Assembly (NCBI GenBank): GCA_012839475.1
Contig: DUNG01000007.1
Coordinates: 124,001 to 188,000 of the forward strand
Length of the DNA stretch: 64,000 nucleotides
Source of the DNA: Petrimonas sp.
Lineage (GTDB): Bacteria; Bacteroidota; Bacteroidia; Bacteroidales; Dysgonomonadaceae
Reading direction: 5' to 3'
Of this stretch, positions 34,177 to 42,862 are shown one piece after another (position 1 is the stretch's first letter; each line of letters starts with the position of its first letter). A program made the position numbers and the translations under genes. The notes under the pieces were generated by a model. That model was not told the DNA's origin, searched no databases, and saw only the letters and a program-made list of their open reading frames with translations.

Positions 34177-35741
34177 TGGAACCGATGAAAAAGCCTGGCT
34201 TGAGATTTTTTAGGAGATGGGTGCCGAGCGCTGCTTTGCTGTTTGGCCTCACTTGTATACCCGTTGCATATGGTATCACCAGTATGCCTACCGTGAGCGC
34301 TTCTTCAAATACGCTTTCCGCGGATGGCGTCACTAACTCGTCTGTACTACTCCCTCAGACTGCTGATAGCTTGGTGATCGATTTAAAGACGGCGCTTGAG
34401 ATCGCTTTGAGCGAGAATCCCACGGTAAAGGTGGCCGATATGGAGATCGAGAAGAAGCAGTACGCGAAGAAAGCGGCCTATGGTACTTTGATGCCGCAAG
34501 TGGATCTGATCGGGCTCTATCAGCGTGCCATAAAGCGACAGACCGTCTATTTCGATGAGGGCTTCGGCTTCGGTGGTGGCGACATCGATCCCTCCGAGTA
34601 TACCCCCGAGGAGCTACAGGTAATGCAGGTGCTGGGCAAGATGATGGGTGGGGGCCGTGACAAGGATTCGGCGTCGGAGGGGATCCAGATGGGCCGCTTT
34701 AATCTCTGGTCGACTGGTATGAACGTTAGCCTCCCACTCGTGGTTCCTTCCTTGTGGAAAAACATTCAAATGAGCGAGGTAGATATCCATATCGCCATGG
34801 AACAGGCCCGCGGGTCGCGGATCAACCTGGTGAACCAGATGAAGAAGGCATTCTACAGCCTCTTGCTGGCGCAGGATAGCTACCACGTTTTCAAGAAGAC
34901 CTATGAGACCGACTCGATTAACCTTGTGAATATTCGTAACCGGTATGACCAGGGGGTGGTGGCGGAATATGATGTGATCACGGCCGATGTTCGTCTAAAA
35001 AGCTTGATCCCCAATATACTCCAGTCGGAGAACATGATGAAGATCGCCGACCTGCAGCTGAAGATGCTGATGGGAATCGATTCAGAGCTGCCGATTAAGG
35101 TAGAGGGGTCGCTCGATCAGTACAGGAGTACCCTGTTTGATGCCGTGATCCCCGCGGACACGTCGCTTGTCAATAACAGCGATATAAAGCAGTTCGATCT
35201 GCAGGCCAAGCAGTTGCAGCATGTTCACGAGCTGCAGAAGTTGCAGTACGCACCGTCATTGGTCACCTCGTTCAATTGGACCTACATGAGCCAGAACAAC
35301 GATTTTCGTTTCCGGGATTACCGCTGGGATCCCTATTCCATGTTGGGATTCACCCTGCAGATACCCATTTTTAGCGGTGGACAACGGTACTACAACGTGA
35401 AACAGTCGCAAATGCAGCTCTGGCAGCTGGACGAGCAACGCAAAGAGGTGGAGCGGGGATTGAGGCTCACTATCAAGAACAATTATAACTTGATCAATAA
35501 GAACATCGAGCAGATCGTGGCCACCGAGTCGTCTGTGGCACAAGCCCGCAAGGGGCAAGAGATCACGCTCAAACGTTACGAAACGGGTATGGGTACTATC
35601 GTGGAGGTGAACGCGGCAGCTTTGGCGGTCGTCAGTGCCGAGTTGCAGTACAGGAACGCGATATACGACTACCTGGCCGCGAAAGCCGATTTAGAAAAGG
35701 TGTTGGGATACGACATCGAGCCGGTTAAGTTGGATAACTAA
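34176..35741 (+). CDS. TolC-family outer-membrane efflux protein (RND operon)
   Basis: A 521-residue TolC-type protein. The signal peptide fits best from the ATG three codons on (MKKPGLRFFRRW...), but the ATG at 34176 overlapping the tetR stop is equally plausible. A disordered Ser/Thr-rich stretch (~30-60) precedes two efflux-protein repeats (~70-290 and ~300-515). A Gly-rich loop (GFGFGGGDIDPSEY, ~128-141) interrupts the first repeat, probably a surface or periplasmic loop. It would be the outer-membrane channel for the RND pump downstream. Confidence 0.92.
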   Translation: MEPMKKPGLRFFRRWVPSAALLFGLTCIPVAYGITSMPTVSASSNTLSADGVTNSSVLLPQTADSLVIDLKTALEIALSENPTVKVADMEIEKKQYAKKAAYGTLMPQVDLIGLYQRAIKRQTVYFDEGFGFGGGDIDPSEYTPEELQVMQVLGKMMGGGRDKDSASEGIQMGRFNLWSTGMNVSLPLVVPSLWKNIQMSEVDIHIAMEQARGSRINLVNQMKKAFYSLLLAQDSYHVFKKTYETDSINLVNIRNRYDQGVVAEYDVITADVRLKSLIPNILQSENMMKIADLQLKMLMGIDSELPIKVEGSLDQYRSTLFDAVIPADTSLVNNSDIKQFDLQAKQLQHVHELQKLQYAPSLVTSFNWTYMSQNNDFRFRDYRWDPYSMLGFTLQIPIFSGGQRYYNVKQSQMQLWQLDEQRKEVERGLRLTIKNNYNLINKNIEQIVATESSVAQARKGQEITLKRYETGMGTIVEVNAAALAVVSAELQYRNAIYDYLAAKADLEKVLGYDIEPVKLDN

Positions 35742-35833
35742 TTGCAGCGATGGAAACGAAATTGAGACGAAAAGTAATCGTGATAGATAGGCGATAACGA
35801 TAAATAACTAATAACCAACAACGTGTAACTGAA

Positions 35834-36883
35834 ATGAAAATAAATTATATAATGTATTATATGAGACGATACAGCGTGTTAACGATTACCCCGCTCTTGG
35901 TAGCGGCCCTGCTGGCTTCCTGTGGTGAGGCGAGCCGTTCCGAACGTTCCGAGGAGAAGGTTGTAGAAAACTCGAGGGTGCGGGTAGAAGAGGTGCGGCT
36001 AGTGCCGGTAGATGAGGTAGCCACGTTTACGGCCACGGTTGAAGCCGATAAGGTGAACAACATTACTCCCGCGATGGGCGGGAGGATCCGGGAGATAAAG
36101 GTGGACGTGGGTAGCCGTGTAAGCAAGGGGCAAATCCTGGTGAAGATGGATCAAGCCACCCTGTCGCAACAACAGACGCAGGTAGCCACCCTACGCCGTG
36201 ACTACGAGCGATACAAGGAGTTGTATGAGGTGGGAGGTATCTCAAAGCAGCAGATCGACCAGATCGAAGCGCAGCTAGAGGTGGCCGAGTACGCGCTGAA
36301 CAGCCTCGACGAGAATACCACACTCACGGCGCCCATCAGCGGTATCGTTACTGCCCGTAACTATGACCCGGGTGACGTGGCCATGCAGCTGCCCATACTT
36401 ACCATCGAGAGCATCCACCCCGTGAAGGTGAAGGTGAATGTATCCGAATCCTATTACAACCGGGTGACCAAGGGTATGCCGGTAGAGGTAGTGGCAGATG
36501 CGTTGGGCGATGCGTTGTTCCAGGGTAACGTCTCCTTGATTCATCCTACCATCGACCCTGTATCGCATACGTTCACCGTGGAGGTATCGGTGACCAACAG
36601 CGAGCAGCTGTTGCGTCCAGGTATGTTCGCCCGGGTTCGGATGCACTTTGGGACCCATGAACGCCCGGTGTTACCCGATCACGCGGTGTTGAAGCAGCTG
36701 GGCTCAAACGATCGCTACGTCTTCGTGGAGAAAGGAGGGAAAGCGATCTACACCCCGGTCGAGCTCGGGATACGCCTGGACGATAAGTACGAGATACTCT
36801 CTGGGTTGCAGCCGGGCGATAAGGTTATCGTCCATGGGAACACGGGGTTGATTGATGGAGATGAAGTGGAAGTTGTTCAATAA
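35834..36883 (+). CDS. RND periplasmic adaptor lipoprotein
   Basis: A 349-residue membrane-fusion protein of the AcrA/MexA class. The N-terminus ends in a lipobox LLASC with Cys30, so it is a lipoprotein. Lipoyl half-motifs flank a short coiled coil (~105-150): GGRIREIKVDVGSRVSKGQI and TAPISGIVTARNYDPGD. Beta-barrel and membrane-proximal domains follow, ending in LQPGDKVIVHGNTGL. ATGs at codons 7 and 10 are alternatives that would give a signal peptide of more usual length. The coiled coil is shorter than in the ABC-type adaptor at 17895-19163. It connects the pump at 36893 to the TolC protein. Confidence 0.93.
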   Translation: MKINYIMYYMRRYSVLTITPLLVAALLASCGEASRSERSEEKVVENSRVRVEEVRLVPVDEVATFTATVEADKVNNITPAMGGRIREIKVDVGSRVSKGQILVKMDQATLSQQQTQVATLRRDYERYKELYEVGGISKQQIDQIEAQLEVAEYALNSLDENTTLTAPISGIVTARNYDPGDVAMQLPILTIESIHPVKVKVNVSESYYNRVTKGMPVEVVADALGDALFQGNVSLIHPTIDPVSHTFTVEVSVTNSEQLLRPGMFARVRMHFGTHERPVLPDHAVLKQLGSNDRYVFVEKGGKAIYTPVELGIRLDDKYEILSGLQPGDKVIVHGNTGLIDGDEVEVVQ

Positions 36884-36892
36884 TTTAATCAT

Positions 36893-39800
36893 ATGAAACT
36901 ACATGAAACCGCGGTAAAAAAACCCGTCGCTACCTCGTTGATCTTTATCGGGGTGGTGCTTATAGGTATTCTTTTTTATACGCGACTGCCCATCGACCTC
37001 TATCCCGATATCGATTTAAATATTGTTACCGTTATGACCTCCTACTCGGGCGCGGGAGCGGAAGACGTGGAAGAGAACGTGACGCGTCCCCTGGAAGACG
37101 TGTTGAACTCCACCGAGAAGCTAAAGGAGCTCTACTCAACCTCTAAAGATGGTGTGTCGTTGATCTTATTGGAGTTCGATTTCGGCACCGATATGAACGC
37201 CGTTATGAACGATGTACGAGACAAGGTGGGCCTCATATCGGGATTCCTGCCCGAGGGTACGGAGGATCCCATGATTATGAAGTTTAGTTCTGATATGGTT
37301 CCGGTGATGGTACTATCGGCCACGGCCGACCAGAGCTCCGGGGCGCTCTATAAGATTCTGGACGAGCAGGTGGCTAATCCCCTCAACCGGATTAACGGGG
37401 TGGGAACCGTATCGGTGGGGGGCGCTCCCCAGCGGGAGATACAGGTGAACGTGGTGCCCGCCAAGCTGGAGGCGTATAACATCTCGTTGGAGCAGATCGC
37501 GCAGGTGATCGCTACCGAGAACGTGAACGTGCCGGCAGGGGACTTTGATGTCGGTACGCAGACCTACATGTTGCGCCTTGAAGGGGAGTTCCGGGAGAGC
37601 CGCGACCTAAATGACATCATCGTGGGTAACAACCGGGGCAGGGCGATCTATCTTCGCGACGTGGCCACGGTGGTCGACACCCTGGAGTCCCGCGTGCAGG
37701 AGAACTACACGAACGGGAGACGGAGTGCCAGCATCGTCGTTCAAAAGCAGTCAGGCGCTAACACGGTAAGCATTGCGAACTCGGTTAAGAAGCAACTTCC
37801 CGAATTGCAAAAGAACCTACCGCCTGATATCAAAATCGTGGCGGTGATGGACTCGTCGGAGTACATTCGGGTCTCGATCAACAGCCTTTTAGAGACCATA
37901 TTGCTGGCACTGGTCATCGTGGGGTTGGTGGTGCTTTTTTTCCTGGGAAGGTGGCGTGCGACCATTATCATCATGGTGGCCATCCCCATTTCGCTTATCG
38001 GGTCGTTTATCTACCTTTACCTCACGGGTAACACCATCAACATCATCTCGCTATCAGCGCTTTCGATCACCATCGGGCTGGTGGTGGACGATGCCATCGT
38101 GGTGTTGGAGAACATCGCCACGCACCTTGAGCGGGGGAGCCGCCCGAGACAGGCGGCCATCTACGGTACGGAAGAGGTCTCCCTGTCGGTTATCGCTTCC
38201 ACGTTGACCATCATTGCCGTCTTCTTGCCGATGACCATGGTAAGCGGTTTTGCCGGTGTGATGTTCAAGCAGTTGGGATGGATGGTTTCCATCATCATCA
38301 CCCTATCGCTGATCATCTCGCTGTCGCTTACCCCCATGATGAGCGCCTATATGATGCGCGCCACCGCGGAGATGAAGATCAACCGTTTCGACCGTTGGTA
38401 CAGCAAGCGCATCTTGCCACTTCTCGATGGATTAGATCACTGGTACTCTAAGTTGGTGAACAAGGTGTCAAGGAAACGGAGGTTGGCTTTCTCAACGGTG
38501 GTATTGATCTTTGTCGTTAGCCTGGTGATTAGTATCCTTACCTTGAAGACCGAGTTTATGCCAGCGTCTGACAACAACGCCATCTCCATGACGCTGGAGT
38601 TGCCTACCGGTACCCGTATGGAGGTGGCTCGTGACATGGGGCATCGGATAGCGCAAGCACTGGAGGCTAAATATCCCGAGATCGAGATCATCTCGTTCAG
38701 CGCGGGTACGGCGAGCGAGAGCAATGTTTTCGCGGCCATGCAGAGCAGTGCATCCCACGTCGTTTCGTTCACGATGCGGTTAACGGAAGCGAAGAACAGA
38801 AGTAAAACCATTTACGATGTCTCGGAAGAGATTCGGGCCGATTTGGCGAAAATACCCGAGCTACACCGATATCGGGTTCAACCGGGAGGTGGCATGGGGA
38901 TGACCGCTGGGAGCAATGTCGAACTCGACATCTACGGGTATGACCTGGCCACGACCGACCGGGTGGCCGAGGAGTTGAGACAGCTCATGGAGAACGTTGA
39001 AGGGCTACGGGATATTACCGTCTCCAGGGAGGATTACCGGATGGAGTACCAGATTCAGTTCGACCGGGAGAAGCTTTCGCTGAATGGCTTGACCATGTAC
39101 ACGGCTGCTAACGCGGTGAGGAACCGGATTAACGGGCTTACCATGTCGCGTTACCGCGAAGAGGGAGAGGAGTATGATATCCGTGTTCGTTTCGATGAGC
39201 AGTACCGGCAGTCGGTCGAGGATATAGAAAATATCCTTATTTATAACCCGATGGGGATCGGCGTGCGGGTACGTGATATAGGCACGGTGGTGGAGAGCTC
39301 TTCGTTGCCACAGATAAATAGGCAAGATCGGCAGCGTATTGTAACGGTTGCTGGGACCATTTACGGACGTGCGTTGAGCGAGGTGGTGGGAGATGTGAAC
39401 GAGCAACTGGCTGAAATCACTCCTCCCGAGGGCGTGCAGGTGGAGATAACCGGTTCGCTGGAAGATCAACAGGAGGCTTTTCAGGAGCTGGGCTTCTTGT
39501 TGGTGATCGTAACTTTGCTGGTTTACATCGTGCTGGCTTCCCAGTTCGAGTCGCTTATCTACCCGTTCATGATTATCCTTACCATACCGTTCGCGTTTAC
39601 CGGGTCGCTCCTGTTGCTCGCGATCACGGGGCAACCGCTAGGCATCATGGGTTTCGTGGGGGTGATCATGCTCGTGGGTATGGTAGTCAAGAACGGTATC
39701 GTGTTGATTGACTATATTAACTTGAACCGTGAGCGGGGGATGTCTATCATCACTGCCGTGGTGCATGGGGGTCGCTCAAGGCTTCGTCCCGTGTTGATGA

Positions 39801-40015
39801 CCTCCCTCACGACCATCCTTGGGATGGTCCCCCTAGCGATAGGAACGGGGCAGGGGTCGGAGATGTGGAAATCGCTGGGTATCTCTATTATCGGGGGGAT
39901 GACCTTTTCCACGATTATCACGCTGGTGCTGATACCTGCCATTTACACCATGATGGCTGGCTACGGTATGCGCAGGAGTCGTCGCGCTCACCGCAGGAAG
40001 CTGTTGGCGCGGTAA
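36893..40015 (+). CDS. RND-family efflux pump (AcrB/HAE1-like)
   Basis: A 1040-residue inner-membrane proton antiporter. Twelve TMs are arranged as TM1 (~12-32), a large porter domain, TM2-6 (~335-500), TM7 (~530-548), a second porter domain, and TM8-12 (~860-1020). The TM4 proton-relay acids appear in GLVVDDAIVVLENI (~397-410). The sequence pattern (drug/HAE class rather than the heavy-metal class) fits export of amphipathic compounds, bile acids or lipids; substrate unknown. It follows the adaptor by 10 nt, in the order tolC-adaptor-pump usual in Bacteroidota. Confidence 0.95.
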   Translation: MKLHETAVKKPVATSLIFIGVVLIGILFYTRLPIDLYPDIDLNIVTVMTSYSGAGAEDVEENVTRPLEDVLNSTEKLKELYSTSKDGVSLILLEFDFGTDMNAVMNDVRDKVGLISGFLPEGTEDPMIMKFSSDMVPVMVLSATADQSSGALYKILDEQVANPLNRINGVGTVSVGGAPQREIQVNVVPAKLEAYNISLEQIAQVIATENVNVPAGDFDVGTQTYMLRLEGEFRESRDLNDIIVGNNRGRAIYLRDVATVVDTLESRVQENYTNGRRSASIVVQKQSGANTVSIANSVKKQLPELQKNLPPDIKIVAVMDSSEYIRVSINSLLETILLALVIVGLVVLFFLGRWRATIIIMVAIPISLIGSFIYLYLTGNTINIISLSALSITIGLVVDDAIVVLENIATHLERGSRPRQAAIYGTEEVSLSVIASTLTIIAVFLPMTMVSGFAGVMFKQLGWMVSIIITLSLIISLSLTPMMSAYMMRATAEMKINRFDRWYSKRILPLLDGLDHWYSKLVNKVSRKRRLAFSTVVLIFVVSLVISILTLKTEFMPASDNNAISMTLELPTGTRMEVARDMGHRIAQALEAKYPEIEIISFSAGTASESNVFAAMQSSASHVVSFTMRLTEAKNRSKTIYDVSEEIRADLAKIPELHRYRVQPGGGMGMTAGSNVELDIYGYDLATTDRVAEELRQLMENVEGLRDITVSREDYRMEYQIQFDREKLSLNGLTMYTAANAVRNRINGLTMSRYREEGEEYDIRVRFDEQYRQSVEDIENILIYNPMGIGVRVRDIGTVVESSSLPQINRQDRQRIVTVAGTIYGRALSEVVGDVNEQLAEITPPEGVQVEITGSLEDQQEAFQELGFLLVIVTLLVYIVLASQFESLIYPFMIILTIPFAFTGSLLLLAITGQPLGIMGFVGVIMLVGMVVKNGIVLIDYINLNRERGMSIITAVVHGGRSRLRPVLMTSLTTILGMVPLAIGTGQGSEMWKSLGISIIGGMTFSTIITLVLIPAIYTMMAGYGMRRSRRAHRRKLLAR

Positions 40016-40116
40016 TCTCGCGAAGTGAATTGATAGCAAGCATAAAGAATTGTATAAAACAATCGCATGAAAACATCAATGTTTCCATGCACCTAAATAT
40101 AAAGATTGAAAATCGC

Positions 40117-40410
40117 ATGAAAGCAGTAATGATAGTGATGGACCAGGCACATTACGACCAGGTGGTGAAAGACTTGGCTTCCCTCAATATCCGGGGTTTT
40201 ACCTCATGGAAAGAGGTATACGGCAAGGGGAGCCAGCATGGGATACCGCACTACGGCACGCATGCCTGGCCCTCCATCAACAATGCCATCCTCACGGTGG
40301 TGGAGGATGATCGGGTACCGCTTCTGCTGAACTACCTGAAGGAGGAGGATAAGAGGTCGGTTCACCTTGGTTTGCGGGCCTTCGTTTGGAATATCGAGGA
40401 GATGATTTAA
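40117..40410 (+). CDS. PII-like RND-associated protein, PG0541 family
   Basis: A 97-residue protein with the ferredoxin-like PII fold pattern: strand MKAVMIVMDQ, helix AHYDQVVKDLASLNI, then GFTSWKEVYGKGSQHGIPHYG, ending in AFVWNIEEMI. I recognise the family typified by P. gingivalis PG0541, encoded next to RND pumps in Bacteroidota. PII-like proteins bind small nucleotides and regulate membrane transporters, so a direct allosteric role on the pump is likely but unproven. A longer frame starts far inside the pump gene; ATG 40117 gives the family-length protein. ATGs slightly upstream (in MHLNIKIENR) are alternatives. Confidence 0.85.
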   Translation: MKAVMIVMDQAHYDQVVKDLASLNIRGFTSWKEVYGKGSQHGIPHYGTHAWPSINNAILTVVEDDRVPLLLNYLKEEDKRSVHLGLRAFVWNIEEMI

Positions 40411-40443
40411 GGTCGTCTTCGTGGCAGTTTGACCGTGTTATTT

Positions 40444-40474
40444 CAGCGATTGGGTTAGTAACGCAAACGCTGAT
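40444..40474. terminator. Weak hairpin between convergent operons
   Basis: TCAGCG (40444-40449) pairs with CGCTGA (40469-40474) and is followed by TTTGATCTT. It lies between the PII-like gene and the convergent M23 gene, a place where a terminator is expected, but it is short. Confidence 0.3.
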
Positions 40475-40526
40475 TTGATCTTCGATAGTTTCGAGGTTTG
40501 AGAAAGTTTCTTGAGACGTGAGCTTG

Positions 40527-42221
40527 TTAATAGGTGAAACTAAATCTGTATTCGCTCCGATTTCCCACGCCATCGGTTGCCGTAAACAGGAGTTCTTGCT
40601 GCCCTCCCTTGTTCAAGCGACCATTGTCGAAGCGATAGGTATAGACGGTCGATTTCGAGTCGTGGGTGAACAACACGAACTGCCCGTTTATCTCTCCCCG
40701 AAACGAAGCGATACCGCTTTTGTCATCCCTTAACCTGATTCGGATACGGCGCTGATTGACCCAGTTGCCTGGCTCAATAGCCGTTATTGTTGGTGGTACC
40801 GTGTCGGCCGACACAGCGTAACGGCCTCCCAGTTCGCGGATGGGCAACCGGATTCCCCCACGGGCGTACTCACCCCCTATCCAGCTTTCCGTCCCGTTTT
40901 CGTTGATTTGCACGATGCCGTAGTTCCCTTTCTCGCGGAGTGTATCGGTATGCAGCCCAATCCACATCTCCCCTTGGTTATGAAGCGGTACGGGGCGATC
41001 GTTGACCTGATGAAGGTCGGAATAGTACTTTCTGTTTTCGATGGCCGAGTGCGTGAAACAGATGTCATCGTAAAGGTTTCCATCGCTGATCTGTAGGGTG
41101 AATCCCGGCTCCATGTAGGCGTTCGGGAATTTCCACGTCATCCAGTGCTCGCATGAAGGCTCAAGCGGAATGGATTGCTCTTGTCCATTTACCGTGAAGC
41201 GATAGGTTAGACGGTTTCCCGAGTGATCTTCCAACTCGTACCTTAACAGGTACGGTCTCTCCTCGTTGATGTCGATATACCCCCTGTTTTTTGTTTCGTA
41301 TAGCGGGAGCCTGTTTCCCGGTTCAACGAACGATTTCATGTAAAGTGAGCGGTTGTTTTTCCAATCCTCGAAATCGATGAACGAGTTAAGCATCCGGGTG
41401 TCGTCAAATGAGAAACGGCGCATCGTGCTGCTAAAGATTAACTCGTCGTCCACGAACAGCCGAACGTGCTTCACCCCGTAGATGTTGCTTTGACCGTCCA
41501 TCCGGTCGTACGCTTTCACCCCCACGCCCAGTCGCCCCCACGCGTTCACGGTTCGTCCCAATCCCGAATGGTTGCCTGCGCCATCACTTCCAATCGTTAG
41601 CCTTAACGGCTCTTGGCTGCCGTTTACAACTCCTTTACCAACGACCGGGTAGAACGCGATACCCCTCAGGTCGGGCTTGCGTGTATCGGTTATTTTGGGT
41701 AAGAACTCCAGCGCGTCCAACGGTTCTTCTGTACGGGTATCCCTAATCTCAAAGTGGAGGTGCGGTCCCCCCGAGCTGCCCGTGTTCCCGCTCAGGGCGA
41801 TCTGTTCCCCCCGTTTCACCGGCAGGGTGCCTTCACCGGGGTAGAGGTTCACCTGAAAGCTTTCCAGCTCGTATTGCCTTTTGGTGACCCACCGGGTAAT
41901 CGTATCGGAAAAGCTGTTTAAATGTGCGTAGACGCTGGTATGTCCGGTGGAGGGGTGATCGATGTAGAGCGCCAATCCATACCCCCCGGGTGATACGCTG
42001 ACACGCGACACGTAGCCATCCTCGATCGCGACGATAGGCTTATTGGTCGACTGCTGTGTTTTAAAGTCGAGACCCGAGTGGAAATGGTTGCTACGGAGCT
42101 CGCCGAAGTTGCCACTCAGGGCAGGGGGGATGGTTAGGGGATATGGGTACTGTTGTGAATGGATGAAAAGGGGAGCTATGATACCGAGTAAGCATGCGAG
42201 GACTAAACGAAAGATTCTCAT
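40527..42221 (-). CDS. Secreted M23 (LytM) family metallopeptidase
   Basis: A 564-residue exported protein. A signal peptide (~1-22, ending FIHSQQ) is followed by the M23 domain (~25-170) with zinc ligands His48 and Asp52 in HSGLD, His100 in VYAHL and His154/His156 in HLHFE. The remaining ~390 residues are beta-rich, Ig-like segments. All catalytic residues are present, so it may cleave peptidoglycan cross-links, or serve divisome or envelope activation like EnvC. It is oriented towards the RND operon and is monocistronic. Confidence 0.93.
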   Translation of the reverse strand: MRIFRLVLACLLGIIAPLFIHSQQYPYPLTIPPALSGNFGELRSNHFHSGLDFKTQQSTNKPIVAIEDGYVSRVSVSPGGYGLALYIDHPSTGHTSVYAHLNSFSDTITRWVTKRQYELESFQVNLYPGEGTLPVKRGEQIALSGNTGSSGGPHLHFEIRDTRTEEPLDALEFLPKITDTRKPDLRGIAFYPVVGKGVVNGSQEPLRLTIGSDGAGNHSGLGRTVNAWGRLGVGVKAYDRMDGQSNIYGVKHVRLFVDDELIFSSTMRRFSFDDTRMLNSFIDFEDWKNNRSLYMKSFVEPGNRLPLYETKNRGYIDINEERPYLLRYELEDHSGNRLTYRFTVNGQEQSIPLEPSCEHWMTWKFPNAYMEPGFTLQISDGNLYDDICFTHSAIENRKYYSDLHQVNDRPVPLHNQGEMWIGLHTDTLREKGNYGIVQINENGTESWIGGEYARGGIRLPIRELGGRYAVSADTVPPTITAIEPGNWVNQRRIRIRLRDDKSGIASFRGEINGQFVLFTHDSKSTVYTYRFDNGRLNKGGQQELLFTATDGVGNRSEYRFSFTY

Positions 42222-42459
42222 TACAACGTTATATTTTCCGATTTATTTACAGTACGCGAATATAGCTATTTTCTGTTTATGGTATGCGACCCCCGTTTCG
42301 GTAAAACATCTCCTTATATTCGGATGTTCGTGTAACTGTTCCAAGCAACCTTTCTTTTATTTAGACTACTCTCCTTTACTTATGCCCTCCTTATACCTCG
42401 TCAACCCACCTCGTTTTGGTTAAAAAAAATTAAAACACGAAACTGTATAGTACTTTGTA

Positions 42460-42489
42460 TTGCATAATACCTTGTTTAATGTATCTTTG
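42460..42489 (+). promoter_or_regulatory. Promoter of the padR-pspC operon
   Basis: TTG (42460-42462), 19 nt, TATCTTTG (42482-42489), an exact -7 match. The ATG follows 17 bp later. The 42222-42459 stretch is AT-rich and otherwise shows nothing I can name. Confidence 0.55.
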
Positions 42490-42506
42490 CCCCGTAAAAT
42501 GGAAAC

Positions 42507-42839
42507 ATGATGAATATAGAGAACACGCAAAGTCAAATGCGAAAGGGTGTTTTGGAGTATTGCATCCTCTCCATTATTCGCAGGAATGAGGCATACCCCG
42601 GGGATATCATTGACGAGATGAAAGGGGCGGGCTTGCAGATGTTAGAGGGAACCCTGTATCCCCTGCTTAACCGGTTAAAGAACGGTGGTTTTCTCTCTTA
42701 CCGTTGGGTTGAAAGCACGTCTGGGCCTCCCCGGAAATATTTCAGGTTGACCGAGAAGGGAGAGCGGTTTTACGTTCTTCTTCAGGCCACTTGGAACGAG
42801 TTGGTATCGGGGGTAGAGACATTGACCGCGGGGAAGTGA
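42507..42839 (+). CDS. PadR-family transcriptional regulator
   Basis: A 110-residue winged-helix protein: MRKGVLEYCILSIIRRNEAYPG (start of the wing domain), then GTLYPLLNRLKNGGFL as recognition helix and wing, and PPRKYFRLTEKGE. It is the small PadR_s1 type, lacking the C-terminal dimerisation domain. In Bacteroidota these genes commonly precede a PspC-domain membrane protein, as here, 23 bp downstream. It probably controls its own operon in response to an unknown ligand or envelope stress. Two ATGs in tandem open the frame. Confidence 0.93.
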   Translation: MMNIENTQSQMRKGVLEYCILSIIRRNEAYPGDIIDEMKGAGLQMLEGTLYPLLNRLKNGGFLSYRWVESTSGPPRKYFRLTEKGERFYVLLQATWNELVSGVETLTAGK

Positions 42840-42862
42840 AGTTTATATTACACGTAACAGAT

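Noticed and set aside
39865..40116. Longer start for the PII-like protein
   Set aside because: The extension overlaps the end of the RND pump in another frame, and family members begin at MKAVMIVMD.
42791..42862. Upstream start of the PspC protein inside padR
   Set aside because: The added residues are an out-of-frame reading of padR; MKKVININFQG is the usual start.
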